A stretch of 64,000 nucleotides of DNA from Lotus japonicus (GCF_012489685.1 NC_080044.1:44702964-44766963), one strand, 5' to 3'; shown: positions 11,701 to 23,088, counted from the stretch's first letter. Program-made: numbers and translations. The notes: generated by a model not told the origin, from the sequence alone.

Positions 11701-12798
11701 TGGAAGAAGCTAGTATTCCGATCGCCGTGTGCCAACCAAGAAGCTCTAGATCGTTGCCCCCACCAAATCTCTTCTTGCTCAAGCAAAGCATCAAGCTCCT
11801 TTTCCGCCCCTTGCAAAGAGAGAATTACCTGTTCTGTCTGCTGCTGCCACTGTAAATTTTGTAAAATAGCCTACTGATCAGAGATTTTCCGTGGTAAATC
11901 CCCAAATTTTTCCTTCCCCCAGCCATCTAGAGCTCCACTCACTAATGCCAACTTCTCCATTACCGTAGCGCCCTCTTGACACCAATTCTCGGACACCACA
12001 TCTTCACATTCCCTTCCTTCTCTCAACCACATCTCCTCAAACCGGAACATTCGCGTTCTGGCTAGTTCCTTTCTCCTCCTATAAGTGTCACAGGTCAAAA
12101 GAATGGGACTATGATCGGAACGGTGCTTCTGCATGTGTGAAACAAAAGTAGAGGCCCATAGCGCATCCCATGCACTATTAGTAAGAGCAAAATCAATCCT
12201 CTCCTGAATATTATTCGGCGCTTCCTGTTTGTTGGACCAAGTAAACCTGTACCTTGAAAAAATCAACCTCATGTAAATCACAGCTGCTACACATTTGAGT
12301 CACCCACTGCAAATGGCCATAGTCAGGGGGGTCACCACCTAACTTGTCTGTAGGAGACACCAAATCATTAAAATCACCAATCACTAGACAAGGGCGAGCC
12401 GAGCCGCCAAGCAGACCTCTAATCAAATTCCAAGTATCCCTCTTCCTCCGATTATCCGGAAAACCATAAACCCCAATCAACATCATAGGCAACTGCGTGT
12501 CCGGATGCAATATAGTACACATAATATGGTTGAGAGAAGTGTTAATAATCTCCAGCTCCAAATCATGTCGCCACCACATACACAAACCTCCTCCTCTGGA
12601 TTTTCCATTACCAGCACAACCTACCGGAAAAACATTTGACATTCCCCCAAGGCGACGCCGCCGTTGGGCCTCTGTTGCATGTAAACGAGTCTCAGAAACA
12701 AACACCACATCGGGAACTTTGGAGTGGATGAGCTTAATCAAAGCCCGCTCTGTCGGTAGGTTCCCAAGCCCCCGACAGTTCCACGACAAGATCCTCAT
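8703..12798 (-). pseudogene. LINE ORF2: endonuclease, reverse transcriptase, RNase H
   Basis: Starts at ATG (12798) with MRILSWNCRGLGN, the start of an APE-type endonuclease. Catalytic landmarks SETRL, IGDFND and HRSDHSP follow. The reverse transcriptase (about 11470-10120) shows KAPGRDGLPALFF, RGLRQGDPLSPYLF and the active site LLFADD. A zinc-binding region (CGFCGQ...HIFLRC) and an RNase H domain end the protein. Damage: in-frame stops at 11871-11873, 11502-11504, 9928-9930 and 9703-9705, and frameshifts near 12245, 10112 and 8910. The first RNase H catalytic Asp reads INCNASF where VDGSF-like sequence is expected, so it is Asn. Endonuclease, RT and RNase H would normally drive target-primed reverse transcription. 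Confidence 0.9.
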
Positions 12799-12862
12799 TG
12801 AGGTGGGCGGGACTGCTTAGCAATCTCCGCCATCCCTAATCCAAAACTAGAAGAATTTCTCT

Positions 12863-14044
12863 TCAAAAGGGGTGAGAACCCCGTGCTATGAGGACCAAGC
12901 AGTGAAGAGTCCTTGGAGTCACATTCTGATTTGCTCCCTTCCCCTCTCGTATTTTCAATCCTCCACCTGGCGGTCTAGTGTTTTGCTTCCATGCATTCGA
13001 CCGTTGAGACCAGACATCACTTTCCTTGCTCTTAAACACCAACCCTTTGTTCTTTCCTTTATCATCATCACCCCCACCCTCCTTCTTCCCTCTTTTTCCC
13101 TCAAAGCTATCCTCGGCATTCCCGCTACCAGTAACAGTTTTGGTATTATTCCCCTCATCTGCTACACCCTCACGGTTTTTCTCTCCCCCTTTCTCACTCT
13201 CTCCCTCTTCGACTACCCCCTCACGCTCATGATTCCCCTCCCCCTCTATTTCCCCCTCTTCCTCATGCCCGTCAATACCCATCTCATCAGCCCCATATTC
13301 TCTTCTCGCTCCCCCATTCCTTCGTCTAAAACCCTCCCCCTCGGCTCTCATCCATGCACCATACCTGTTTGGTTGGCCATTATCCTCCTGGGTACACTCA
13401 AAGATAACATGATCCACTCATCCACATCGAAAACACATATTAACAAGCTTCTCATATTTAAACGATACTTTCAGCAGAGCCCCGTCTGTCACCGCAACCA
13501 TCTGGCCACGGCGCAGCGGCCTCTCGATGTTCACCCAAACCCCCATACGAAGGCAAACACCATAACGACGCGCAGCATATCTGTCCCAGTCTATGAACCC
13601 GTCAAAGGTTCCCCCCAGTAGTCGGGTAGTCTTTTCGGTGCGCATGGTGAAAGGAAGTCCATGCACTTGAACCCAGAATGGAACTCTAGTCAATGGAATT
13701 GTAGCTGGGTTAATTGCTATGTCAAACAGACTCAGTGCAACCAAGTGCCTATTGAACAACCATGGTCCTGATTTCAGAACCAAATCCCTATCTTTCTGTG
13801 CAGCAAACTGGAACGCAAACAGGTTTGTGCCAACATGGCGTATTTCAATACAGTTCCGTGATTCCCAGAGTTTAAGCATCACACTCCGGAAAACCAAAGG
13901 TTCAACCTTTTGATGCGCAAGAAGTTTGCCCACAAGCCAAACGTGCTGACCCAAGTCAGGATCAACATCAACAGGTCCGACGTTGAGGATCACCTGTCCG
14001 TCTCCGTCGAGATCAAAGTCAGGTATTTCATCATCAAATGCCAT
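12863..14044 (-). pseudogene. LINE ORF1: DUF4283 and zinc-knuckle protein
   Basis: The ATG at 14044 (MAFDDEIPDFDLD) is preferred over an upstream in-frame codon. The first half matches the DUF4283 region of plant LINE ORF1 proteins (ESRNCIEIRHVG, GPWLFNRHLVAL, PFWVQVHGLP). A CCHC-type knuckle begins with CFRCG and continues MDHVIFEC, but a TGA at 13418-13420 separates them, breaking the knuckle. Beyond it the frame stays open to 12863 as a charged tail rich in Glu, Gly and Lys. ORF1 proteins bind the LINE RNA. A CGA to TGA change would explain the stop. Confidence 0.85.
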
Positions 14045-14302
14045 TCCGGCCAAGAGAAACAAAAGCACAGATGTGGTGCAAAAATAGCAACTTGAAAATC
14101 AACAGTATGGAGATAGCCTACGTGCCGTGGCCTGAGATCCCACACACAGAAGGAGGAGAGTCGTCGGTGGTGACCAGTGGGGTCCCCTTACGATGGCTTG
14201 GTGGCGGCGGGTCAAGGTGCTTAGGTTTCAGCGTCAAACCCTAGTACAACTGTCATTCCTTTTCTCCGTTGCCAGTTATTTGTTATCTGGTGAAAAAAAA
14301 AA

Positions 14303-14960
14303 ATAACTCCCCAATTTCTCGAGTGTCACACAGTAACCAAATAACGTAGTTTTCGTAAAGAATTTTCGTCGATTCAGTTATTAATCTTGAATTAAATGAC
14401 AAAACTCATTTATTTCGAAACTTAACCTTTACGAAGAGATCTTGTGAAATGAATACGACAAATATTTCTGAATAAACATAACTCCTTAATTAAAAGTATC
14501 CATAGAACCAAAATAGAATAAACAAATTCTTGGGCGAACGCCGTACAATAAATAAATCCCAAAACAGTAAAAATAAATAGTGAAGGATATTTAAAAAAGC
14601 ATGTCGGCTTGCATGTTACTCAAGCTCATTTGGGGTTTACATTAATTGATTTGTCTAATTTTGATTAGGCAAAGAAGTCATAGGCAATCCTTCTTTAATC
14701 ATTTTATCCCTTCATAGGGGCACAATATAATTAATACAGCTTTGGCAAAGATGAGTTTGAAAGATAACGTGGCAAAAGAAGAGAAGCAAGATTAAGACAG
14801 TTTAACTTAGAATTTAGGAAGCCTATAGGACGGTCCACATCAACCAGAAAATTAAATCCTTGTTGCTTTCAGCATTTCACCACACAAACGACACGTGGTT
14901 TTTGAAGGTTTCTTATTTCTCACTTCTTGGGATAATAGCTCCGACACGACTAAAGTGACT
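14303..14960. other. intergenic, no gene seen
   Basis: AT-rich spacer between the LINE 5' end and the Tourist-like MITE. No coding frame or diagnostic repeat is recognised. Confidence 0.45.
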
Positions 14961-14967
14961 AACGTTA

Positions 14968-15342
14968 GAGCATCTCCGATGCAAGTTCTTAATTTTTAAT
15001 TCCTAGCACTATTTATGTGGGTCTGTATTGGCACACATGCTTAAGCAACTCTCAAGCAATTTTACTTCAACCATGAGTTCTTAGTTCTTACAACTATTGA
15101 TTGGTCACACCAAACACATTATTTATACTTTTTATTTTCATAAAGTATAAAACAAAACTCATAAAGTAATAAAGTAATTTTAACGAGAGAGAAAAAATAA
15201 TTTTTTATGTTAAGAACTCAAAAAGTAAAAACTTCTTATATAAGAACTAAGAACTCATGTCAGCACCTCCAATGGTTAAGAATTCAGTTATTAGTTCTTA
15301 ACTCAAAAAATAAGAACTAAAAACCTTGCATTGGAGATGCTC
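14968..15342. mobile_element. Tourist-like MITE (PIF/Harbinger)
   Basis: Ends read GAGCATCTCC and GGAGATGCTC, extending into longer imperfect inverted repeats rich in AAGTTCTTA and TAAGAACTA. The flanks give a TTA duplication (14965-14967 and 15343-15345), which is the PIF/Harbinger target. It is 375 bp and non-coding. Internal sequence is itself partly palindromic around AGAATTCAGTTATTAGTTCT. Confidence 0.85.
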
Positions 15343-15499
15343 TTAAAAAGTAAAGAGTGCATCACAATCATTGGTTGTATTTATTTTATTGGCTTTTTTC
15401 AGAATGCTTAATCACTATTAATAACTATGATGCTTACTTTATACTATAAAGTGAGTCTGAGTCTACTTACTCAGACTCATTTTAGATGAGACAAACTTG

Positions 15500-15760
15500 G
15501 CAATAGTATTAAAATTTAAGAATAACTTGAATCTGATAAAATATTTCTTTGTAGATTTTATTAATAATACTTACTCTAAACTACAATATATATAAATTAA
15601 CAAAGAGATAAAAAAACTCTACCTAAACTTATCTCTATTTAAATAGATATTACTAATCTAAAATAGAGAAGCAAATCTTAATTATATCTCTATGAGATAA
15701 GACTAATAATAAACTAAATCTTAACAGATATTCAACACTCTCCCTCAAGCTAAAGCTTAC
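15500..15760 (-). mobile_element. copia 3' LTR fragment with polypurine tract
   Basis: On the - strand the sequence AGCTTGAGGGAGAG runs into TGTTGAATATCTG. This is the usual polypurine tract and 3' LTR start of many Ty1/copia elements. About 240 bp of LTR-like sequence follows, and part of it resembles 33715-33860. The far LTR end and any flanking duplication are unclear. Confidence 0.6.
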
Positions 15761-17100
15761 TTAGCTTCACTTGTAACAAATCTATCTCAAAAGGATAATC
15801 ATCTTAATAGATATCCCTTAATAATGACGGCCTTGGCGAATCTCTAGATTGAATAGGTCAACCTTGCGAACTTATGGTAAATTCATGGGCATGCAAAAGA
15901 CAACTTCTCATACTTGATCTGACTGAAATTGATGCAAGACAAAAAACAATTCTTTTGGAGTATCGCAAGGTCAGCTAAGCCAACAAACAAGGGCAAAAAA
16001 CCAGCAACAATATGCCAAAAAAACAAAACAAGGCTGAAGCAACAACTATCTAACAACAACCACACAAATAAAACACTTGAGGTCGATCGATTGATGGCTT
16101 ATGAGACAAACAATTGGTGTCAACCTTGACACCGATACCTCTCAAACACTAGAGAGTGGGTCAGTGCAACCCGCAATTGAAGCCCTAGAACCAGAAAGCT
16201 AAACAATCGAGACAAAACATACGAAGATGGCGTACCAAGGTATCACCTTCAAAACCTGATTGTATAAAGTCATCAAAATCAATGTAATAGGAGCATCTCG
16301 AATAATGAAACGCAAACTAAGAACTCAAGAAGCAAGAAACGTCACATATGAGAAAACACAAAAGACTCATGAACCAAACAGGGCACAAGAAGCAGAAGAC
16401 CGGACGACCACAACAGTACACCATAACACCTCAAGACTGTGTATATCAAGAGGATTCAGAAAACTAAACCTGACCGTAACACAAAGAGGACCAGCGAGAA
16501 CAAAGCATTGGAGAGGCGTCAAAACAACAACTCAAGTCCTAGAAACCAATGCGTGTAGACGATAAATAAACTGTGGAAACCAAACATCCTGAACATGGAG
16601 GACCCACAAACCAGCGTGAACCGAGGCTTGTAAAGAGGAAACTGATTGTCATAGGTGGCTCACCGTAGTATCTATTAAGATATTCAACACGAAGGACCCA
16701 CAAACTAGCGTGAACCGAGGCTCATAAAGAGGAAACTGATTGTCAGAGGTGGCTCACCGTAGTCTCTATTAAGATATTTAACAATATCCAACCCTTCCTC
16801 TAAAGCTAGAGCATATATGTTATATGCATAGCTTGCAACAAATGTAATAACTTGAGAAGCGGCTGCTGAAGAAAGAAATTCACACACAAACAAAGCACAT
16901 AATGCAAAGTCAATTCTCCACTTCAATATAGCCAACGAACAACATCTCTGTAACTATAAGGTATTCGAATAAAGGAAAGGCTACTCCACCAATATCATCA
17001 AACAGAACTTTCCTCATAAATTTCCTCAGTAGAATTTTATTTTCAGGTTTCAGTATTGTGATTAGAGGCAAATATTTTTTTGGAGCTCCTTAGGAGGACA
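15760..17100 (-). mobile_element. degraded copia-related sequence
   Basis: A second, more diverged copy of the polypurine tract and LTR start lies near 16782-16830 (+ strand ATATTTAACAATATCC then CTCTAAAGCTAGAGC). Between the two copies is sequence with no intact pol frame. It looks like nested or rearranged copia debris. Short open frames at 16260-16565 and 16705-16935 show no recognisable domain. Confidence 0.4.
16600..16787. repeat. 94-bp tandem duplication
   Basis: Two copies with a 94-bp period (GGACCC at 16600 and 16694) are nearly identical. They include CCACAAACYAGCGTGAACCG and TGGCTCACCGTAGT. Each ends in a TATTAAGATATT(C/T)AACA motif that resembles the copia LTR start. Confidence 0.85.
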
Positions 17101-17639
17101 ACATTAGCAACATAGTTTCATGAAAAACGCTTCCATGGTGATTGCACCAACTAAGTAACCAACATGAAACTCTCTAGTACTTAGCCAGCCACAAACGTCA
17201 CTACTCACAAGAGGCAAAATCAAATCATCGAGAGGAAAAATCAAATTCAAACCACCAGAATCAGGTTCCTCCTTAACAATCTTAATACAACAAACACTTA
17301 TGTACCCAAGAACCATATCTACCCAAGACTTCACCTCCCTCATTTCTTTCTTCTCTCTCTTCAAGCTCAATATAATGCCCTTCCAAACAGTCCCACAAGC
17401 ACTTTGTGCGCCACAAAAACAACAGACCAACGAACCACAATTGGGTCAACCCAAAACAAGAGAGAGGTGCGTCGTGTGAGGGCGCGTGGATTAGAATCCG
17501 GCTATAGTGCTGTGAGGATCAGCGTAGATCGGGTCACGAAGAGTTCAACGGTGGTGTCCCCAATCCGTTCTGGGAAACTTCAAAAACGACGGTGAAACGG
17601 TCCAGATCACCGCGACGATGGCTGACAAGAACGCAACAG

Positions 17640-17950
17640 TCACTAGATTCCAAGAGAGTAGAAGCTTGACCAAGAAGGGTAGAAGCTTAAAATCAAGAAA
17701 ACATATTTCCTTTCATTTTCACTGCCATAACTGCTACTGCCACCACAACCAACCTCCACTGCCACCATTATCTTCGTTTCCGCTATCACTGTCACTACCA
17801 CCACTAACCACCACGTTACCGTCGTGACTACCACCTCCGTTGTCATTATCACCATAGCCACGACCAACATCCACCACCACCTCAGCCTTCGCCCTCACTG
17901 TCGTCGTCGCCGCCAGCACCACTATCACCGTCACCACCATCGCCAACCTC
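17640..17950. repeat. CCA/CAC-rich low-complexity tract
   Basis: Pyrimidine-rich sequence dominated by CCA, CAC and GTC triplets. It opens several frames on both strands rich in Pro, Thr, Ser or Val and Gly. These are composition artefacts; no conserved domain is seen. Confidence 0.6.
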
Positions 17951-18683
17951 TACCGTCTCATTTTTATTAAAATTACTATGTAACTTCCTAATATATTTTT
18001 CATATCCCTTATTAATTTTGACTCCTCAATTTTCTGTTATAATTAAGAATTATTTGCCCTAAAATATTTTAAGAATTATTTTAAGTTTAGAGTATAATTG
18101 ATAAAATATAATAAATATGAATTTAAAAAATCTTTCAAATGTGACAAATAAAAAGGAATGGAGTCCCTCGATTCTTTCTTATATGACACAAATTTAAAAA
18201 ATTCTTTGCTTCTTGTTTATCTGTACTTTTAAAATTTAGAATAGTATGGATTATGTTATACTAATTATACCCTTAATTTAATATAATTTTCAATAGTGTT
18301 AACAAAGTTGACGAGTCAAATTAATGAAAGATAAATAGTTGATTAAAAAATGATATTAATAAAAATGAGACTTATAATAAGGTTTTTTTTAATTGTTGTG
18401 ATAAAACCTTGAAATAAGAGATATAAAATAGCAAAGAGAGTATAATTTAAGACAAGTTTAATTTTTAAATGTGTGTTTTGAATATTAGTTAAATGTAAGT
18501 CACAAATAACTAATTCTTTTAGATTAAGAAAAGTAGTTAGTAACAATAAATTTGTAAAGGAAATGATTAGCTTTTCTAGACTACCCTTATTTACTTTCCT
18601 ATGATTTTCTCTCTCCAAGTTAGTATTTAAAAAGTTCATAATCTCTTTCATATTAAATGAGGGTGAATTTGGAAAAAATTATT
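17951..18683. other. AT-rich intergenic sequence
   Basis: No coding frame with recognisable content. An open frame at 18343-18651 on the - strand is low-complexity and not supported. Confidence 0.45.
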
Positions 18684-18777
18684 TAATACTTCCTAGATAT
18701 TAGAAAGTGACTTATATTTAGGAACAATTTTTTTTTTTCAAAAAATGTGACTTATATTAAGGAACGGAGAGAGTAAC
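18684..18777. repeat. MITE-like fragment (TTCCT..AAGTGAC ends)
   Basis: The left part reads TACTTCCTAGATATTAGAAAG, and the right part GGAACGGAGAGAGTA. GTGACTTATATT occurs in both halves. This resembles the widespread plant repeat CTCCCTCCGTTCCTAAATAT, in shortened form. Confidence 0.4.
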
Positions 18778-18969
18778 ACTTATTCCCACTAACACCAAAA
18801 TCTTTATCATCCGGAAAATAGTGTTTGCACACCTCTTGATTTTTCCACCTCTAGAGAGATATGAAAATAAATTAAAGAGAAATAAATAATATGATAAGTG
18901 ATGCGATAAAATAGATGAAATAGATAAAAAAAATAATAAGTGTAAAAGAACAGAATAGTGGAAATATCA

Positions 18970-20325
18970 AAATTCTACTATATACCAATTTAAACCATTT
19001 GAGCATGTTTGGAAAACATAATCAACTAATTTTGTAGAATCATTTCAACTTAGTTAAAATCTATTATAACTCATTGAAATGATGTTTGGATAAATCAATA
19101 CAATCATCTATTAATATAAATTATTTGGCTTTAAAAAAAAAGCACCTCAATACAATAGAAACAATTTCAATTTTTTTTTTGCTTGTCACAACAAAAGTTG
19201 TGTCAACTTCAAATCCAAATAGGCAAATCCACAACGAACATGTTCCTCTTTGGTTAGCCATCAATCTCATTATCTAACCGCAAATATCATTGTGTAGGAC
19301 CCAGTGGCTCGCAAGCTTGATGCATGAATACATGATATTGAAAATTCTGGACAGACAGACAGCTCCGTTGTATCCTCTCATCTGTTAGGCACTTAGGCGT
19401 TAGCCATGTCTGCTGGATGGCCGTGGGCCCCACACCTTAACCCGACTCCGCTTATGACGTTATTAAGTCACGTACAAAGACATTACTTTTTTCACGGCAA
19501 CTAAAAACAGGATTGAAAATATGTACCATATATATTTCTAAATTAATTATTGTATATAGTTCTTAAATGATAACTAAAGCGAGCGGTAAGATTTATAAAA
19601 TATATGGGTTGGGTGGGAGGTCCAAAGATCAATCTCTGAAAGTTACAATTTATTTTTCCAGTGTACAAAAAAGAATTAGTAAAATTTATATAGCCAATAT
19701 AAAATAAAAACATACAAGATATTAAGTCAATCTATGTGCTTGATTTCAAAAAAGTTATACTCTTCAGAGTAAAATCGAGTTTTAGGGAAATAAATGTAAT
19801 AATGTCATTAGTCTCAAGAACATGACTTTATTTAATATATAAGTATTATAACTCTTATTTTGGCTTGTTAGAAATAATTTATTTGAATTTATCTAATAAC
19901 GTAAGCCCTAATGGAAGTCCAACATAACCACTAAAATAACAATCCAACATAACCACTAAAATAACTAATGTCGATAACGAAAGTAAGGCTAACATCGGTG
20001 AATTACGTGAGGAGAAGTCATAGGTTTTCAGAAGGATCTTAAGTGTGAATGTCGAAGGCAAGCTTGTTCGGCATAAACCGCTTCGTCATTGTCGAGCGGT
20101 TACCAGGACTTGGGTTTCCAAAATCTGCACAAGTTGACGTGCCAAGTATTGTACAACTATAGTTAGGATTTGAATTTTAAGCATATGTTTAGTTATGCAG
20201 TTGGTCGTTACACGCCCTTACTTAGGCAGTTTTTAATCTTAGTGTAGTTAGTGCCCAAGTTTTAGGATTTTGGTCATTTTGCTTTCTATAAATAAGAGTT
20301 TTGGTCCTCAGAACCTTACTGGAGA
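18970..20325. other. AT-rich intergenic with a small tandem repeat
   Basis: No gene seen. At 19918-19967 a 25-bp unit TCCAACATAACCACTAAAAT(AAC) occurs twice in tandem. The rest shows no diagnostic features. Confidence 0.45.
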
Positions 20326-20329
20326 ATTA

Positions 20330-20558
20330 AATTTCCAATGTGTTCGTATATTACCAATGGTAACATGGTAGACAACTTTACCAAAAAAGGAAGGTTTTCG
20401 CCAATTTATCGACGGTCTGTGATCGCCAATAGTCCTTTTTTTGTCTAGAAAAACTTATACCAACGACTTAATTGCTGGTAAGTTGCTTAATTACCAATGA
20501 TTTCATAGCCATTCGTAAAAAACCATTGATAACACCACATTTCCTTGCAGTGTTCTTC
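20330..20558 (-). repeat. CACTA-like terminal fragment
   Basis: On the - strand it begins CACTGCAAGGAAATG, close to the plant CACTA terminus. Repeated short motifs of the ATTACCAATGAT and TTGGTAA type follow in both orientations, as in CACTA subterminal regions. No transposase or opposite end was recognised. Confidence 0.45.
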
Positions 20559-20599
20559 AAAGTAACTTGTATTTCTTGCATCGAAGCATTCAACTTCGT

Positions 20600-21090
20600 C
20601 AATTGACACGATTTCTATAGAAAATGGATTTCAATCTTAGCAAGCATGCCAAAAGTTTGGCCTGATTCTTCCTTAATAGAGTTGTAGTTCTAGAGCGACT
20701 GCACTCTAGTTCATCTCGTTTGCATCTTGGTTCATGATGAACATTCCTATTGGGTGATTTTTCTTCGTAATGACTCTGTCTATGATCAATGCATGAATTG
20801 ACTTCTCTAAGTCTTTGAGTCATTGCTCAATTCTCTTGACAAATCCATCTAGCTTTGGGATATGGTTTTGAATATGTTCTAGAGGATTTGAATCCTTAGC
20901 ATGCTTTGATGTGGCATTCCAAGTGAATGCTGCTTCGAGGGTTCACTTCCATTAGACTATTATCTTCTTCGTGTTCCTACCATTATGATGGAATTTGATT
21001 TTTTTTTCCAAACACGACGCGAAAATGTTCTTCTAGAAGTAGAGCTCAAAGAACCTCTAATCTTGGTGTGGTGAACGTATGCTGAGTGCA
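20600..21090 (-). pseudogene. gypsy gag N-terminus relic
   Basis: On the - strand TTTTCGCGTCGTGTTTGG resembles the TTGGCGCCGTCTGTGGG motif that follows the primer-binding site in many plant Ty3/gypsy elements. An ATG (20983) giving MVGTRRR follows, and after interruptions a basic frame (MTQRLREVNSCIDHRQ..., 20823-20599). Only the start of gag is suggested; no protease or RT is adjacent. The call rests mainly on the leader motif. Confidence 0.4.
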
Positions 21091-21169
21091 CGATGGCGCA
21101 AAGAGTGTTCGCGACAGAGCACAATTGGGGGCGTGCATGCAAAATGCATCTGACACTCAAGTCAACTTC

Positions 21170-22228
21170 TGGACCAAAGAGAGAGAGAAACTCATAGAAG
21201 AATATTCAAAGAAAAAAAATAGTAATGCTTATGTAATTAAACGATCAAACCTGTGCTTATAGAGTGTCGTGAGACCTATGTTTAAGTCATTTAGCCTTTG
21301 CCAAGCCGTTGAGAATGACTTTTGAGTCAACAGTCACATTTGGGGAAGTCTTAGTATCGTTAGTAGTGTCGACTTTGTTTTACTCAACTAACTGATGAAT
21401 GAGATAAATCTGACTTTTAATTGCCTTGGCCGATCAATACGACATTCACTATGTCATGAATTATTGGACTGTACATAAGAATATTGAGTTTTATGGCAAT
21501 TTAAACACAAAACTTGGACACAAAATTGCAAATTTCAAGAACACGAGGCACTCTCAATGTGTATAAGAAAATGAAGTTAATCAGTACAATTATGGTGATG
21601 CTATTTGATGATATTGCCTTTTCTATATTAAGAACATAATAGACATTTTTCATCCTTTATAATACAAACATCATATCTAGTTGAATGTAACTCCCGCCCT
21701 CTGTCTGCTACACATCGTTCAATTTTCTTGGTGTTACCAATACCAAGAGGACACTTGTTCTCAACATTACAATTCAAGTGAGCTGTTTAATTTGTTCTTT
21801 CTTTCTATCTGGAAACGTGTCCCGTTAATAAGCAGTGCCCCCACACATATTTAAAAGATCTATCTCGTTTTTTTTTTTCTTTATATTTCAGCATACATGC
21901 TTAACTGATTCTCCTTCTCTCTCTGCCTAGTTTTTTGTTTGTTTGTTTATAGTTATACCTCTCAATCATTCTCATCATGCTATGATTTTATTTTACAGAA
22001 GAAGCAGACACCTACATGATGAAATGGGAATTGGGAACTGTTCTAAGCGCGTGTCCTTAACTAAAGAGACTTTTTAAAAAACCTTAACTTTATCTATTTA
22101 TTAATTTGATCTAGTTTGACTTGAGTTTGATGTAGGCCAGGTCATAAGCCCTTGTCGGCAGCCTAACCTACTTCCATCCCTATACACATGTTAGAAAATA
22201 AAAGTTCATGAAACTAATTTTTCAAATT
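21170..22228. other. intergenic, no gene seen
   Basis: No coding region or clear repeat recognised in this stretch upstream of SnRK2. Confidence 0.4.
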
Positions 22229-22510
22229 AAGTGCGTGTTTGTATTATTGTTGACACATTTGATTTTGGATTAAATTGATTATAGTAAAAGTAAGTTGAAA
22301 ACAAAGTAATTTTAGATACATTTATAAAATGAGTGATTTTTATAAGATAATGTTATGAATTTACATGTAAAATCTCATAATTGGTTAAGGCAAAATCTAC
22401 TATTTCTAATTTCCAGTAGAATTGATTTTGCAAAATCAATTCTCAATATCTATCTTGTGAAATCAATTCTCCAAAATTACTTTTAAATATCTATCTTGTG
22501 AATTAGAATT
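22229..22510. repeat. legume dispersed repeat (AAGTGCGTGTTTG family)
   Basis: Begins AAGTGCGTGTTTG and contains several AAATCAATTCT and AGAATTGATTTT stretches in inverted order. Related copies lie in the CAT gene introns near 44199 and 44991. Likely a MITE, but its ends are not sharp here. Confidence 0.45.
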
Positions 22511-22674
22511 GATTTTTTATTTTCTCAATTATGAGATTTTCAAATGGATAAGCAAAGACAGTCTAAATACTATTTCATGTCTCTCTTCTGGATATATAAA
22601 AAACATTCCATAACTTGATGAGGCAGAAGGTGAGTTAGTTGAATCTTGAAAATTGAAATGGCTTAGTTATCTTC

Positions 22675-22937
22675 GGGAATTGAGTTTGGTGCCCCACCCC
22701 TTAGGCTTTGCACCCCACTTTATTAAATACGGAATTTAAAGTTCCGTATCAATACGGAAAATAAAATTCCGTATCTGTTTTAGTATATAATGAGTGGTTG
22801 AAAATGTGACACGCATGCTTAAATACAGTACGGAATTTTAAGTTCCGTATTCAATAGGGAGAATACGGAATTTTAAATTCCGTATTTGATAAAGTGGGGT
22901 GCCAAGCCCCATAGGTGGGGTGTCAAACCCAACTCCC
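22675..22937. mobile_element. palindromic MULE-type MITE with 9-bp duplication
   Basis: Left end GGGAATTGAGTTTGGTGCCC and right end (reverse complement) GGGAGTTGGGTTTGACACCC form inverted repeats that extend about 70 bp. A perfect 9-bp duplication GTTATCTTC lies at 22666-22674 and 22938-22946, as for Mutator-type insertions. The 263-bp interior repeats the near-palindrome TACGGAATTT..AAATTCCGTA at least three times, so the strand can fold into several stacked hairpins. It lies about 265 bp upstream of the SnRK2 start codon. Confidence 0.85.
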
Positions 22938-23080
22938 GTTATCTTCTTTGAGAAGACTACTTTTCCTTCTCCTGTGGGTCTCTTTTGATTCTCTTAAATT
23001 ATTCTTAATTCATTGAACATTTCCTATGCTTGCGTATGCCTCTTAATATAATATTAAAATTAAATTGGCAGCCATGAATT

Positions 23081-23088
23081 TATATACT
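23081..23088 (+). promoter_or_regulatory. possible TATA box of SnRK2
   Basis: TTATATAC, about 120 bp before the start codon, is a plausible TATA box. A splice-acceptor-like TTTTGCTTTTTCCAG just before the ATG (to 23196) also allows a 5' UTR intron, in which case the promoter lies further upstream. Confidence 0.3.

Larger units (their letters stand above)
8672..14290 (-). mobile_element. L1-type LINE, nearly full length, decayed
   Basis: On the - strand the order is a GC-richer 5' UTR (about 14290-14045), ORF1 (14044-12863), ORF2 (12798-8703), then a short 3' UTR ending at a T9 tract on the + strand (8672-8680), the poly-A tail. ORF1 encodes a nucleic-acid-binding protein and ORF2 an endonuclease, reverse transcriptase and RNase H, the standard plant L1 layout. 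Both frames carry stops or frameshifts, so it is inactive. I could not find a convincing target-site duplication; the 5' end is placed by composition only. Confidence 0.85.

Noticed and set aside
12872..13621. 249-codon open frame on the + strand opposite the LINE ORF1
   Set aside because: Antisense shadow of the Glu/Gly-rich ORF1 tail and knuckle; rich in Pro, Leu and Ser, with no domain.
14290..14310. Target-site duplication for the LINE
   Set aside because: A-rich stretches on both sides look alike only because of composition; no convincing shared word was found.
17618..17946. Overlapping frames in the CCA-rich tract
   Set aside because: Low-complexity triplet sequence opens frames on both strands by chance.
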